A stretch of DNA of 64,000 nucleotides from Misgurnus anguillicaudatus (GCF_027580225.2 NC_073354.2:11446001-11510000); one strand, 5' to 3'. Numbered from the stretch's first letter, positions 23,668-36,808 are shown. The notes: generated from the letters alone by a model not told the origin. Numbers and translations are program-made.

Positions 23668-24790
23668 ATCAATTCAATTAAATTTTATTTATATAGCGCT
23701 TTTCACAATTGGTAATTGTTTCAAAGCAGCTTTAATAGAAGCAGGGAAAAACACAGAAAAATCGACAGACAAAATAATTAGCAAAATACAGCGGCTATGA
23801 TTAAACTTTACAAGCGATCGAGTGTATTAATAATGTCTCAATGTTGGCTGACTCCCCGGGGTTGAAAACCCCCCTAGGAGAAAAACCTTCTGACCTTTTT
23901 AGCCAGAAGAGAAAAAAGTCCTAGGAGGAAAAAACCCTTGGGAGATATATGTATATGTATATATGTAAACAAATAAGAAGATTAAAGGGTTCTGTCTGTG
24001 GTCGTTGGTCAGGCATCGGCTGGGCATCACGTTGAAGGACGCCCAGTAGATCAGTGGTGTGTTAACCTTCACGGCAGCCGGAACTGGGTCTATTTGTCTC
24101 ATTGTCCTCGAGATCGAGACAGGGAGAGGGAAACAAAATCCCATAGGGGCCGTTCGCATGCAATGCAAGTGTCACACAGTGTTGTGTTTTAATTTATGCT
24201 CGGTTCCAGACAGGCTAGCTATTGCGGCATAAATATATTACCCAGATGAGTTATTTGAATGCTTTGTTCCGTACAGACTAACCATTGCGAGATAAGTACA
24301 TTTACTAACTAGACAAATTATATGAATGCTTTGTAAAATAAAAAGTGATCGACTGTGTCTGATTCTCGGACATCTGTTGGCAAATCATTCCAGAGCTTAG
24401 GGGCACCTTTAGACACTTTTGATATTCTAGGGATAGTTAAGAGACCAGAATTTTGCGACTGCAGCGTACCTGATGGATTGTATTCTGATAGTAATTCTCT
24501 AAGTTACAAAGGTGCTAAGGCTTTGTGGGTAATTAGTAGTATTTTATGCGATTTTTATCTGGTAGCCAGTGTAAAGATGCCAAAATTAGGCTTATGTGGT
24601 CATACTTCTTAGATCGAGTAAGCAGTCTTGCAGTGGCATTTTGCACTAGCTAAAGGTTGTTTACCTGTTTTGCCTGGCATCCCCCGAGTAACGAGTTACA
24701 ATAGTCTATTCTAGAGGTCATGAAAGCGTGGATAAGCTTCTCTGCATCTGATGCAGACACCATATGGCGCACTTTTGAGATTTTTGAACT
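23668..24790. repeat. Long interspersed repeat (TTTATATAGCGCTTTTCACA family)
   Basis: Opens with ATTTTATTTATATAGCGCTT, a 5' motif shared by many fish repeats, then CTTCTGACC, GGCTGGGCATCACG and CATTCCAGAGCTTAG blocks in the order I associate with this family. No intact ORF. The class is uncertain (EnSpm/CACTA-type non-autonomous element or retroelement relic). Confidence 0.45.
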
Positions 24791-27088
24791 TATTTCATGA
24801 ATTGCGCTAAAATATCAGAAAAAGCTCTTACGTGTACACAATCACTGTGCAGCAGGATTACTTAACAACACAAGCAGTGGACTCTGACCTCATATTAGTT
24901 TGCGTCTATTTAAACCCGTCATGTTTAAATGAAAACAGAGGGACTCACCCACAGTCTCTACAGACCATCCCCTCAAAGTAAATTAGACTTAAAAGCCCAT
25001 TTGAGCTGTCGCAACTGCAAATAACTTGCCAGTGGCATTGATTTGTCTCAAGTAACATCCTTTTCTAAGGCATAAAAGATGATTAAACATCTGAATTTAT
25101 TTAATGCCTAGTCCACGCTTTAGCCAGGCCTTAGTCAGTTAATATGATAAACAACAGGCGTCATTAAGGGGGTCGTCATTAATGGAGCTTCAAAGACAAA
25201 AAATTATACAAGAGCAGGAGTTTATAATACCATAAACAGCAGCATAAAAAGCATAAAGAAATTATAGCAACATCATGAAGTGCACTCAGAATCACATACT
25301 TATAAACGTGAAATAGTGACGTCTTTAAGACTGTAGCCGGACCATTATAATAAAAGCCTTATTAACAGAATTAACAAAGCGCTAAGCTACGCAAATGTCA
25401 GCAGTATCCCACTAATCAAGCAAACAGGGCGACAACGACAAGGAACCAAAACTCCATTCGTGGAGAAAAAAATAAAGTGTGTGGAACCAGGCTTACCCGA
25501 GAGGGACAGTTCTCCAAAGACAAGCTACAGCTGCACCCTATAACTTACGGTTAAAATGAAAGCTTATAGCTCATTTCTGATGTAGCGCCCCTTGTGACAA
25601 CACTGAGAATGCAAAGCATCTCATATTGTGTTATCAAAACCTTTTATTACATAGCAGAAAGCAATGATGCTTTAAATCAGACTTGAGAAGGTAGACGCAT
25701 AATTAACGCCCATTTTTTTACATTTAAAGCGTGGTGAGGTGGTACCTGTGTCCCCTTTAACACCGATTGGTGATTGATTGGCCTTGCACATCCAGTTATA
25801 TACTGCATGACATGCATGACATGCTATCAAATTTATATATTTATATGTTTTATTTATTAAAATAGCACTTCTGTGCCTTTCTTTTTGTGTGGAACCAATG
25901 CTGCCTTTCATTAAATATCCGCATGATTTTCTTTTTAGCTCAAAGCTGTAGAGAATTCTAATCCGTGATATATAATGAAGGGTGTATAATGAAGATCTTT
26001 CCAAGCGCCCTCCTCTCTCTTAAGAGCAGGCCATTTCTGTGCTAATGGTTCTGTTTGAAGTCTGTGTTTAATGGCAAGGGTCTCTTTGTCATGATTATAG
26101 ATGTGTGCCATTTGCGTCCAACCTGAGAAATGGGCTGTGGGTTGTGGTGGCTTGTGACGTAGATGTGTGTGTGCGGTCTGGGTAAGAACGATTTCTTTAA
26201 TTTGTCATGACTACTTTCATTACTCAAATTATACGCAACTGGCGGCTGATTTATTTTGGAAAAGTAATAAGCTCGAGAACCTAACAGCCAAACAGGGCCG
26301 TAGATTCAACGTGTGTGCGCGCTGAAGCACTCTGACACAAACACATTATATTATGATGTATTATTTTTCTCACTCTGGGATAGTAAAACATCCCGTATCA
26401 TCAGTTGTATTACTCACCATGATCAATGTTTCACACTGTAGGTCTGATCCCTCTCATGTTGCTGCATTGAATTGTGGGAAGAGAGAATGTGTGAGGTTTT
26501 ATCAGAACACTTTAATTATACGTGAGGCTCTGACTTTAAATGGATAGTTTAAAAAAATGTTACTTCCAAAAATGTTGTATTCATTTTATCTTTTTTATAA
26601 GTGGTTTACTGGACAAGGCTTATTCTTGCCCTTTTCTAAACCCTGTTTAGATTAACTGCCCCTATATGTTTCTGACATCACTTATGTGTTTCTTTCCTGG
26701 TGTATGTCCAAAGGGTCACACGACACAAATAAAGGTTGAGATTAATGAGACATGTGAAGTGTTATGAAGGTAGAAGGAGTATTGGAAGTAGGGAGTGGAG
26801 ATTTAAGGGTCTGTGCTCTGCTTTAAAGGCCTCTTTGTTGTAAGAGATCTGGAGGCACCTGGCTAAAACTGGAGGTCTAAAACATAAAAAAAATATTTTG
26901 TGTTCACACTAGGCCGGTTTGGTTTAATAACAAAACAAAGTTGCGTCTGGTCTGTTACTAAGTGTTAACATCTGAAATTGGAACCTTGGTGTGCACCAAA
27001 CCAGCCGACCTAAGCTGCTTAAAAGGTGGGTCTCAGTCTGATTTATAAACAAACTCTTGTACGGTTTGGCCGAACATAAACCAACATA
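24791..27088. other. Unassigned intergenic sequence
   Basis: No coding similarity or structured repeat identified. Open frames are short and uninformative. Confidence 0.5.
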
Positions 27089-27096
27089 GACCAAAG

Positions 27097-27408
27097 TACG
27101 ACTGTCACAATGATTAAATAACGTCTCATCGCGATTGTTTGACCTCATCGTGATGATTTCCGATCACCGCAATGATTGCACATTTCTCTAAAAAACACAA
27201 GGGGGAGCTGCAGCGCCTGCATAAACGAGACAGTATCAGATTACTTTTAAATATGTGTTGTGTATTAATATTTATATAAGAATTAAATGTCAAAGCAAAA
27301 AAACAGGCAATTAATCATCATAATCGCCAAAGTCCAATAATCGCAATATTCGTCACAATGTATTAGGCAATTAACCGTCAGCCAAATTACATAACCGTGA
27401 CAGCTCTA
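27097..27408. mobile_element. 312-bp hAT element with perfect 8-bp duplication
   Basis: TACGACTGTCACAATGATTA at the left, ACATAACCGTGACAGCTCTA at the right, flanked by GACCAAAG at 27089-27096 and 27409-27416. Interior tracts of GCGATTATT-type motifs. Confidence 0.9.
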
Positions 27409-28335
27409 GACCAAAGACATCTAAACAAATCAAGAAGTGATAGCAAGACGCGAACCTAAAAATCACTCCAGACTGGTTTTCAGGTAATTCATAGCCTATG
27501 ACAATTAATTCTTCTACCTCTACATTTAAATAGTCAAAATGGCATGCTGTGAGCAGTCACCCACCTCCATCACCCAGCTCCACCTGTCTAGATCTGGTTT
27601 CTGGGGGATATTGTGCATAACATTGCAGCAGCTTCACTTGCATGCTTAATGCAGCATGTGTATTAGCAGTTCTTTATACTGCAAAAGGGAAAGCAGATAT
27701 TATCCGCCAAGACCAAATACATTGACGTCATAACCCCTGATATTCCAAAATGTATCCCAAGAGTCGTAGGATAATAGTTTGACATGGGCTATCAAGTTCA
27801 AAAAACTTATTTACATTTAGTGTTATTCATTTGTAAAGGAACAGCGCAGATCTGATGTTATTGTCACTGAATGGATGCCATTTGCCATCAATCTACTTTG
27901 TGTTTCATGAAAGTGGTCTGGAATGGCATGAGAGTGACAATCTTTTTTTATTTCATTTAAATAATCCATTTTAAAATCACATTTTAAAGGGTCATGAAAG
28001 CTCCCTGTTTCAGGTCCAGTCTACTTCACTATCGTGTCTAAAAATGCAACTTAAATGGGCGTGGACGCTGTGAGAAGAACGGCAAGGGCTTATGATATAC
28101 TATTTAGTGTAACAAAGAAGATCAGGAAAAGTTCTCAGGACATGGTACCCCATCCTTACCTAAACGCAAACTGCCTTCATGAGCAAGGTCAACATTACGC
28201 AGCACCTGAAAATAGTCCCCTGCTATTGAAAGTAACCAAGGGGACTATTTTCGGGCAGTGCGTAATATCACTACGCCTGCTGCAGCCATGTTACAGCAGC
28301 AAAGTCCTTGATTATTATTTCAGAATGAGAGTATA

Positions 28336-28908
28336 CACTCTTAGAAAGGATCAGTGGCGGCCGGTTACTTTTTTTGAGGGCGTTTGATGCGAAGTTCGTC
28401 ACAACATGTATGTAGCCCGTCATGTGTGTGGTTCCATTTTTCAAAATATGTGTTCTGCACATCAAGAGATCCTCAAGAGATCCTCTGTGTGGAGTGTCTT
28501 GCGTGTATTTTGGTATCTTTTATCATAAACGGTTTTGACGCGTGTGCAGCAGGCACTTATTTTGACAAAACACGTGAGCATACAGGATCTCTCTAATGAC
28601 ACTCCGAACACTTATTTTGAATTAGCACCCCTCGGATGAGCAGTCACGAGCCGCCACTGGAAAGGATGTGTTAATTTTTAAATGCATTTTTGTGCGTTAA
28701 GCTTTTAACACAGTATGTGTAATTTTAACACATTATGTGTCATTTTGTGTTGATTTTGTGTTACAATAAAAACAAAAGTTAAAAAAGTAACACAAAATGT
28801 GTTGTTTCAATAATAACACAGAGATGGGTGGATTCACTAAACACATTTAGTGTGTTGTCCCAGAATCAACACTAATGTGTTGTTTTTAACAAATTGTTTC
28901 TAAGAGTG
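28336..28908. mobile_element. TA-type MITE with AACACA repeats, nested level 2
   Basis: TA at 28334-28335 and 28909-28910; perfect termini CACTCTTAGAAA and TTTCTAAGAGTG. Interior beyond the hAT insertion is full of TTAACACA/TGTGTTA motifs that can pair with one another. Confidence 0.88.
28352..28659. mobile_element. 308-bp hAT MITE with perfect 8-bp duplication, nested level 3
   Basis: CAGTGGCGGCCGGTTAC and GTCACGAGCCGCCACTG termini; target duplication GAAAGGAT at 28344-28351 and 28660-28667. Same family as 12609-13024, which is also inside a TA-type MITE. Confidence 0.92.
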
Positions 28909-29160
28909 TAGTTCCTTGCCATATCGCCTAGAAAATCGCAACTTTTAATTTTCCTTTGGTCATAGTACATGATGTAACTACAGAAGAGTCGAGTTTTAAA
29001 TAGAAAACAATATCGAAACTCTTTGGTTATTTTTAGCGCAATGCTAATGGTCTAATCAGATTCAATGGATTATGATTCCAAAACAGTAAAAATCAAATGT
29101 TTAACTCTAGGGGAGCTGGAAAATGAGCATATTTTCAAAAAAAGAGGAGTGTCCCTTTAA

Positions 29161-32087
29161 GACATTTTTAAAAAGAATTGCATATTAGCAATATTACATA
29201 TGAATCAAATTACTTTGTTCCTCAATGCATTTTTAGTGGATTATTTCTCATTAAATTAGTACATTTAGGGGATGTTAGTAGAAAACGGATCAGACTTGAG
29301 GATAATGTTTACAACCCATAACAAACCACAAACAGCCTTTTAATGGTAAATGATGTATCTTAATGCAGATTCATCCATTACTGAGTAATTAGAGAGACTG
29401 TTAAGCACAATGGCGGTACATAATGCATATTTATGCATAAAATGTATGGCTGGAGTGTTTTTGGCACTGTGATTCTGCTGGTTAATAATTTAATAAATTG
29501 TATTAATAAAAAGCAAATATTAATATGTTCAGGGATTAATATTAATTGAAAGTGATGAAGATGACCATATTCACAACAAAAATAAAACAATATAATTTAC
29601 AATAAATTAAATGAAAAGTGCCTTGAGTCTTTTTTAATGTTGTTCTTTGTATATTTATAATTCAAACAGGCACAATGTGTATATATACACGGCACACATT
29701 AAATTAAAAACAAATATTAACATGCATAAACACATGTAAAAGCTTACATACTACACAGTGTTATGCATTTTAAAGCTTTAAAAATGTCGGAGTGTAAAAT
29801 ATTAACAGCACATACCACACTAATCTTCCTATATTAGTGGATTTTAATTGTCAAAAAAACATTGTTGATGTGACTACATAAAAATACTACTTACACATAT
29901 TGTTTTGATATATAAATATTGTAAATCAATTAATTTCTTGACGATTAATTAAGAAAAATAACATCTTTTTGCCTCTAACTCAAATTATTTTAGTAGCCCA
30001 ACCCACTATGAGTTTAACTAAAGACATGAATCACATGACGGCTGAGCTTTTTAGACCGCTGTCAGAACTCTCTTCCTAAAGCGGTTTGTGCATTACATCG
30101 CCAACTTGTGACGTTGGCACAATGTATATTTTTAAACCTGCAAGATGAAAATAGAGCAAAATGCACAAATGTGCCTACTTCTCTCCTACAGTTAAAATGA
30201 ACATATGCTAACATTGTCTTCTATGATGTACAACACAACCATCCCTGTTAACATCTAAGAAAGTGTTGTTTAGTATTATATGACCCTTTAATAATTTATC
30301 ACCTCCACATCCTATTTGTCACCCTGCATGACAGCATGCCCTACAGGAAGTCAAGTGTCTCCATTTAGTTCTGTGGAACTGTAACACTGACCTAATTTCG
30401 CTGTAAAACAATCCAAAAATGGTCTGAAAACATCTTAGGACTATGACAGACATAAACCGAGACTTTGATAACAGCGTAAACCTACAAACTGAAAATAAAG
30501 ATCCATCACCCGGCAACTGACAATACACTGCAAAGCTGGATGAAGAAACCATATGGCTAATGAAATGAAATTCTGCTTGACATGTAGATGGAGTGACTTG
30601 TTACAGTACTTTTTGAAAGCCATTGGGGTTCATATGCTCCTGCAGATACAAATCACAAATGGGCACCACATTTAAACATCAATTCTTTAAACCCAAATGT
30701 TATTACTGCCCACCAGGTCATACTCATATGAACCAAAAGCGATCTACCAGTTCGGGGTGAAGGGGGACATCAGAACATAATCACCTTAACATACAAAACT
30801 GACAGCCCTGAGGCTTTTTTTAACCACTTTATAAAGTAAAAAAGCCTAGATGCCCAGCTGGAATGAAAACCACCAAACGTGGAATCGCTTCTCATTAGCT
30901 ATGGTAAAAAAAAATCGAATCCACCAATGCGTTTTCCCTTTGTTTGGCAGATCTGGGCAGACAAACGCTAGGTGGAAAGCACAGAGGTCCGTGGGGACTG
31001 AGCTCTCTGTTGTTGACTGATATATGATACCAGCTGACATCTGGCACACTGTCAGATTGGCGTCCCCACAGCACACACACACGCTTTACTACTCACGGCT
31101 CACCAATAGATACTCTCGCATAAGTATAGGTCCCAGCAGGGCCGTAGTCTATGGGCTGCTGGCACCACTGAGACACACGCACCAAAACACACGCAGCACG
31201 AGTCCCTTATGTAGCACCGGCTAGACAGAGGTTATTCTGGGAGAGTGGCGGGTGTAGCACCCCCTTAGGAGTCAGACGATGGAGACCGACCGTCTGACTG
31301 TGATTGTGCGTGTGCGAGTTTAGTTTCAGGGAAAGAGGCGACGTCTGTCACTCATAATATTCTGACACTCGACATTGTGGTCTGGTATGTGGGAAATGTG
31401 TTTGATCACTGTAGAGGGGGCTGCTTAGCTCTGCTTTTGTCTGTGATATGTACATATGAAGTGTGAGAGAATATTCCTGCGAAAACTTTCCTTTAACCTC
31501 GAACAACCCCCATTTCTCATCTGTCACATAAACCCTGCAGCTGGTTATTGTCTTGGGTTCTCCTGTTACCTTTTATATTATAGATAACACAGACAAATAC
31601 TGAGCAGGCCGCATATTTCAGTACCATACAAAAACACACAGATATACTCGGACACGCTTAGTGGTATAAGGAGCTATTTAAAGTCAAAATTAATACTTTT
31701 GTCAAGAAAATTCTAGAAAAAGAAGAAAATGAATGCTACAAGATTATATTCATGTCCATGTCAATATAAAATTATTATCTGATTCAATCTTTTCTGTAAA
31801 TTTTTAAAACTACACTGTAAAATAGAAGTTAATTAACTTAAATTTCCTGACTAGTGAGGAGTTGCTATAAATGATAAAAATGCATTTGAAATAACATTAG
31901 CTAATTTAACTCTATTTTTATAATTTACAGCAACTATTAACTCAAAGAAAGTTAAAATAAATCGAAACTGCATCATCAAAATAAAAAATATGTTTCCTGT
32001 AAAATAAGACTATTTTTATCAATTTACTCCAAAGTATGTGGGTAGATGACTCTTTAAAATTCAGACATGCCCAATTCTTCAAAAATT
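29161..32087. other. Unassigned intergenic sequence
   Basis: A MITE-like segment at 31814-31935 starts CACTGTAAAATAGAAG and ends AATTTACAG. Otherwise no feature seen; overlapping open frames at 30846-31224 show no family signal. Confidence 0.45.
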
Positions 32088-33245
32088 TTAACTCTTTCCC
32101 TGCCAGCATTTTTTCAAAAGTTGCCTGCCAAGCTTCAGCATTTATGATTTTCACAAAAGTGTAATGCTTTCCTGAAAATGTTCATACATACAATATATCA
32201 AAGTTCTCTTTTATCACCTGTCTCAAATATGAGTAGATGAGAAGTTTTCAAAAAAAAGCTGAGATAATTTGATTTTGTAAAAAAGATCACATTCAGAATG
32301 ATGATCAAAACATACACAGAGTATTTACTGGTTTTGGATAAGTAAACGCTGACGGGCCGGTTTCCCTGACAGGGATTCATAGACTAAAATAAATGTAAGA
32401 GCTGTCCAAACTGAAAACAACTTGCACTGACATATCTTAAATACATCAGTGCCCTTTGTTTTGCCTCATAATGCACACAAGTAATGTTTTTAGTAGGATA
32501 TGTTTGTTAAAACTGGTTATTATTCATTAAACTAAGGCCTAGTCCTGGCTTAAGCTAATCCCTGAAACCACCCCATATTGTTTTATAAGGTCGGTAAGGG
32601 TGCAACCTAGTGCATAATAGCGGAAATATATATTTAAAAACCGAGGGGCAACCATCCGATCTCTCTGATGAAGCCAATACGGAAGTGATTTAAATTGCAG
32701 TTCATCGACTGGCCACTAGAGGCTCCAAAAGGGATTCAATTCCACTAGACCCCCATGTTAAAATGCCCAACTTTACAGTAGAAAATAATATGTTTACAGC
32801 CTGGTGCAAAAAAGTGTTTTTGGTCTATAGCTAATGTCTCGCTTCATGACAACTGTGTTGGGGGTGAATTTATTTGTAACCCATCCGTTTAAATTATATT
32901 ACGCCTTAAAGTGCTGCATAATTAAGGGCGTGGCCCACTTGAGTGACACGTGAACAGCCACTGCTGTCACTAGTCAAGCTAGGCAGGCGTGGTTTCAGCA
33001 ACCAGCCCCCTCAGCTTCACCCACGTCCCGTCTTTGTACCCATTTTCGGTTATCTGCGAGTAATGCGTGGTGACGCGCAGCCAAGTTGGCGACGGCAGGC
33101 ACCGTCTACTATTGGCTTCAAAAAAGCTCTTCATAAACCTATGGGTGAGGTCACAGACACTACGTCCATATTTTTTACAGTCTATGGTAAAAATTCATCT
33201 TTGGCAGGGAAGCGTTTTTTCTTAATTGACGAGGTAAAAAGTTAA
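32088..33245. mobile_element. TTAA-bounded repeat (CTCTTTCCCTGCC family) with inserted repeats
   Basis: Left TTAACTCTTTCCCTGCCAGC, right TTGGCAGGGAAGCG then GAGGTAAAAAGTTAA. Between them lie the GGTTTCCC-type repeat (about 32354-32580) and a further MITE ending CATATTTTTTACAGTCTATG. The 100-codon open frame at 32943-33245 is repeat sequence. Confidence 0.55.
32354..32580. repeat. Copy of the GGCGGTTTCCC interspersed repeat
   Basis: CAACTTGCACTGACATATC and AAGGCCTAGTCCTGGCTTAA follow the order of the copy at 9571-9798. Confidence 0.7.
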
Positions 33246-33350
33246 TTGTACCTCAGAGTACAAGTATTTAAACCAAGGCCTAGTCCTGGCTTAATCTAAT
33301 CCCTGTCCAGGAAACCACCCCTATATGTTCAGAGAATGTTCTTTACGTTA

Positions 33351-34202
33351 TATAGACCGTTTCATCGGACGCACGTGATACACGTCTGGATCCGAACCTT
33401 ACTTCCGGTTTAGTTTTTAATGGTCTGACTAGTTGCTAAACTGATCTCTTGAACAAATGACTTGTCGAAAATAACAAATGTTTTGGTTTCCTAGGTAATC
33501 TATGTGTTGTTTCTTGCTTGTTATATAAATAAACTACGTTTAAAGAACTCTGTTGTTATTTACTCTTATTACACGGCTCTCTGGAATGCTTGATTCTGAT
33601 TGGTCAGTTGAGACATTTGCAGGTTCGTTCTTTTCAAATAATAACCGCTCCAAATTAATAACGCATAGCCGGACTACTTGCATGAGTAAAATCGCTCCGC
33701 GCCAATAAAGATCAATAAAGATTACTGTCTGTATGGCGCCATCTTGTGACAAACACTGGACAACCACGACAAGACACAGACAGCTTACTGAGACTGAACT
33801 TGACAAAATAGAGCATGACAGCTACGAAGCCAACACACACACAAAAATACAGAATGGGGATTAAAACTTCTCAAAGACTGGCTAAAAGAGAAACAGACAG
33901 ACAAGTATGAAGCAGCGGATCTTAATAAGGTATTACGATCATTTTATGCTGTGCAAAGTTTCGCGGAAGGATAAAAATGTTAATTTAAAACAAATATGCC
34001 AATAAAATGTTTCAAATTCATATTCATGTCCAGTTTTTTTCTTATGTGGCAAGTAGCCGGGTCCTGATCACACTGTCGGGGCTTATTTCCCAATAACTAC
34101 CGGCTGCCTCTACATTATCCCTTACTTAGCGGAGTTTACCGGAAGTTAAGTGCTGACCGCAACAGCCGCTTGTTTATGTTGTTACTGCTGAAACGGTCTA
34201 TA
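33351..34202. mobile_element. TATAGAC-type MITE split by a ~555-bp insertion
   Basis: Perfect 14-bp termini TATAGACCGTTTCA and TGAAACGGTCTATA. Left part 33351-33569 and right part 34126-34202 align to the uninterrupted copy at 46063-46342, which defines the insertion between them. Confidence 0.88.
33570..34125 (+). pseudogene. Inserted element with a Crypton/DUF3504-like coding relic
   Basis: Left end ACACGGCTCTCTGGAATGC, a motif common in cyprinid repeats. Plus-strand frames read ELDKIEHDSYEANTHTK (about 33796-33846) then, after a frameshift, LKLLKDWLKEKQTDKYEAAD followed by LNKVLRSFYA (33861-33950). This layout resembles the N-terminal helical region of KIAA1958/QRICH1-type DUF3504 proteins, which derive from Crypton tyrosine recombinases. 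The catalytic part is absent. Assignment is by recollection of the family pattern and is tentative. Confidence 0.45.
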
Positions 34203-34576
34203 GGATGATTTTATTAAGAAAACAGTACAATAAAATTTTTTAAATCAAGATGTATTTTCTTGGTGAGCAAAATGACCTAAGAAAATAAGTCTAGTTTTTA
34301 GACAAAATATACAATATGTGCTTAAAACAAGCAAAAAATGTATCTTACATTTTTTTAATTAAGTGTTTAAGAAAAAAGATCAATATTTATTTTCTTACCC
34401 CATTGGCAGATTTTATTTATTTATTTTGCTTGTTTTAAGCACAAATTTACTTAAATTATATGTTTTTTGGGTCATTTTGCTTATCGGGAAATGCATCTTA
34501 ATTTAATTTAATTTTTTTATATTTGTACTGAAAAAACAAAAATACTAAGAAAGAAATTCATTTTTTGCAATGTAAA
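34203..34576. mobile_element. Diverged copy of the CACTGCAAAAA palindromic MITE
   Basis: Contains AAATGACCTAAGAAAATAAG, AAAACAAGCAAAAAATG, CCCATTGGCAGATTTTA and TGGGTCATTTTGC in the order of the 36009-36808 pair; the right end TTTTTTGCAATG is eroded. Confidence 0.7.
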
Positions 34577-36006
34577 ACACACACAAAAAACGACAGTAAC
34601 ATAGGCTGCGTTTTCGCAGACAGGCTCACAATGTTGAATTTCAGTGAGGTAACTTAAAGCAATAAACAACATTTCCATTGGCTCTGTGATCTTTTTCCGG
34701 TGTACCTGTGGCTCAATATGCTTGGGTTAAAAGCATAAAATTGGGTTCGGAGAATGGTGTTTGAGGAACTAGGGTGCAAACGCCGCTAAACGCCAACGGC
34801 GGTTAAAAGAGTTGAGTATATTGTGATATGGTTACCTTAGCCTGTCGAAAGCACATTGAAACACAGTACCTTGGCAGACTCCAAGAGCAAAGTTCAGTAT
34901 GTTGTCGAGCTGTAATCCAATATAGTGAAGCGCTACTGCCATCTAGCGGTGCCTGATTTTAATAAAGTATTGAAACTTCGTTGAGGCAAAAGGTTTCTTT
35001 AATTACCAGCAAAGAAGGTCACGCTCTCGCCCGAGGAAGTTTTGCAGCTGAGGGGGTGAGAGGGTTACGGGCATTGCCATTGGTTTGTCAGACCTGCATC
35101 CTGGAAACAGTGGCACTTGGGGCGTGGCTTTATGCTGCCTGCACTTCACTGTTCTTTATGGACTGAGAGGGGAATCCCTGTTATCTTTATGACATTCTGG
35201 GGGGGAAATGGGAGAGAGAGAGAGATCTGTTCTCTGAAGCAAAAGAGCATCTGGCCCTTGTGCCACATTGCTCCCATGACCTTCAACGTTACACGAGCTA
35301 CAGTTACATAGGTTGAATAGTTCTGGTAACCTAAACCCTTTGCTTGTCCCTGTGCTCTCATCACTACAGCTATCACCTGCTCCTCAGTGCCCAGGGCCAA
35401 CCCCGAGGAAAGCGCTTCCTGCTGGTAACCCTGGACCGTGGATTGTATGTCAATGATTTACTCAAGTTAAGTGGCTGTGTGCGAGAACATTTTTCAGTTT
35501 TTAATGGACAAATGGAATGCTTGCGATAACACAGCCTAGTTTCATGCCTCATCGACACCCAGCATTGACGTTTCGCTTCACAGTTTGAGATCACCCGGAT
35601 GCCTTTTGGGGTCAATCAACATAGCCTGAATGTTCAGCAGCATGCCAGCAGGGTGATTACGTAATTTGTCATGTTAATGAATAACACCTTAAGCTTCTGG
35701 AATAAACATTGAACATTTGACCTGTTGTTGTAGTTTGTATTAAACCAAAGTTCAGGGATTGTATTAGAGATCTTATACTGCCACCTACTGGTTATTGCAT
35801 CAAGAGAAGATTTTACATGTATATTTTTCATATAAATAAAAAATTGGTGGATGAAAATTCTTTTGGTACAATCATAGGTGTCATTTACACTGGGGACACA
35901 GGGGACATGTCCTCACCACTTTTTGAATTGGCTGATTTTGTCCCCACCACTTTTTGAAAGCATTTGGTTAAAATGTTCTGAAAAATCAAGCAATACCTGT
36001 GCGACT
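34577..36006. other. Unassigned intergenic sequence
   Basis: Several overlapping short open frames at 34981-35615 on both strands, none with family resemblance. No structured repeat seen. Confidence 0.45.
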
Positions 36007-36008
36007 TA

Positions 36009-36413
36009 CACTGCAAAAATGACTTTCTTACGTAGTATTTTTGTCTTATTTTCAGTAGAAATATCTAAAAATTCTTAAATTAAGATGCTTTTTCTTGATA
36101 AGCAAAATGACCTAAGAAAATAAGTCTAGTTTTAGACAAAAAATATACAATTTAAGTTAATCTGTGATTAAAACAAGCAAAAATATATGCCAATGGGGTG
36201 AGAAAAAAATCTTAAAATAAGATTTATTTTTTTCTTAAACACTTTAAGCAAAAATGTCTCACCCCGTTGGCAGATAATTTAGCTTGTTTTATAGCCTTAT
36301 TTTCTTACATCGTTTTGCTCATCAAGAAAATACATGTTGATTTAAAAAATAAAATTTATATTTCTACTGAAAACAAGACAAAATAATGAGTATGAAAGTC
36401 ATTTTTTTCAGTG
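36009..36413. mobile_element. Palindromic TA-type MITE, copy A of a tandem pair
   Basis: TA then CACTGCAAAAATGACTTTC at the left and GAAAGTCATTTTTTTCAGTG at the right. Inner arms GACCTAAGAAAATAAGTC and CAAGCAAAAAT pair with their complements around CCAATGGGGTGAG. Confidence 0.85.
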
Positions 36414-36415
36414 TT

Positions 36416-36808
36416 CACTGCAAAAGAAAATATTTTCAAGAAAAAAAAATCTTTGTATTTTGTTCTTGTTTTGAGTAAAAATATCTAAAAATTCTTATAT
36501 TCAGATAAATTAAGACTAGTTTTTAGACCACAAATATCATTAAGTGATTTTGAGCATAAAACAAGCAAAAAAATCTGAAAATCTAATTTTCAAGAATTTT
36601 TTGCATACCCCATTGGCAGAGTTTTCTGTTTAATGCACAAAATCACTTAAATTTGATATTTTTGGTCTAAAAACTAGACTTATTTTCTTGGGTCATTTTG
36701 CTCATCAAGAAAAAGCATCCTAATTTAAGATATCTTTAGATATTTCTACTGAAAACAATAAAGTAAAAATACTAAGAAACTTTTTCTTGAAAATAATTTT
36801 TTGCAGTG
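36416..36808. mobile_element. Palindromic TA-type MITE, copy B of a tandem pair
   Basis: Starts CACTGCAAAAGAAAATATT two bases after copy A and ends AATAATTTTTTGCAGTG before TA. Same internal order as copy A. Confidence 0.85.

Larger units (their letters stand above)
28193..29156. mobile_element. TTAA-family foldback, left arm truncated, host of two nested insertions
   Basis: The centre carries CTGAAAATAGTCCCC and its complement; the right arm runs to GAGTGTCCCT before TTAA (29157-29160). The left arm is cut at about 28193. The sequence GAGAGTA/TAGTTCC is interrupted at 28334-28910 by the TA-type element. Confidence 0.78.

Noticed and set aside
28055..28387. 110-codon plus-strand open frame
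   Set aside because: It spans host sequence, the foldback centre and the TA-type insertion, so it is a chance frame across repeat joins.
32943..33245. 100-codon plus-strand open frame
   Set aside because: It lies within a MITE ending TTTTTTACAGTCTATG and runs into a second repeat; no protein family match.
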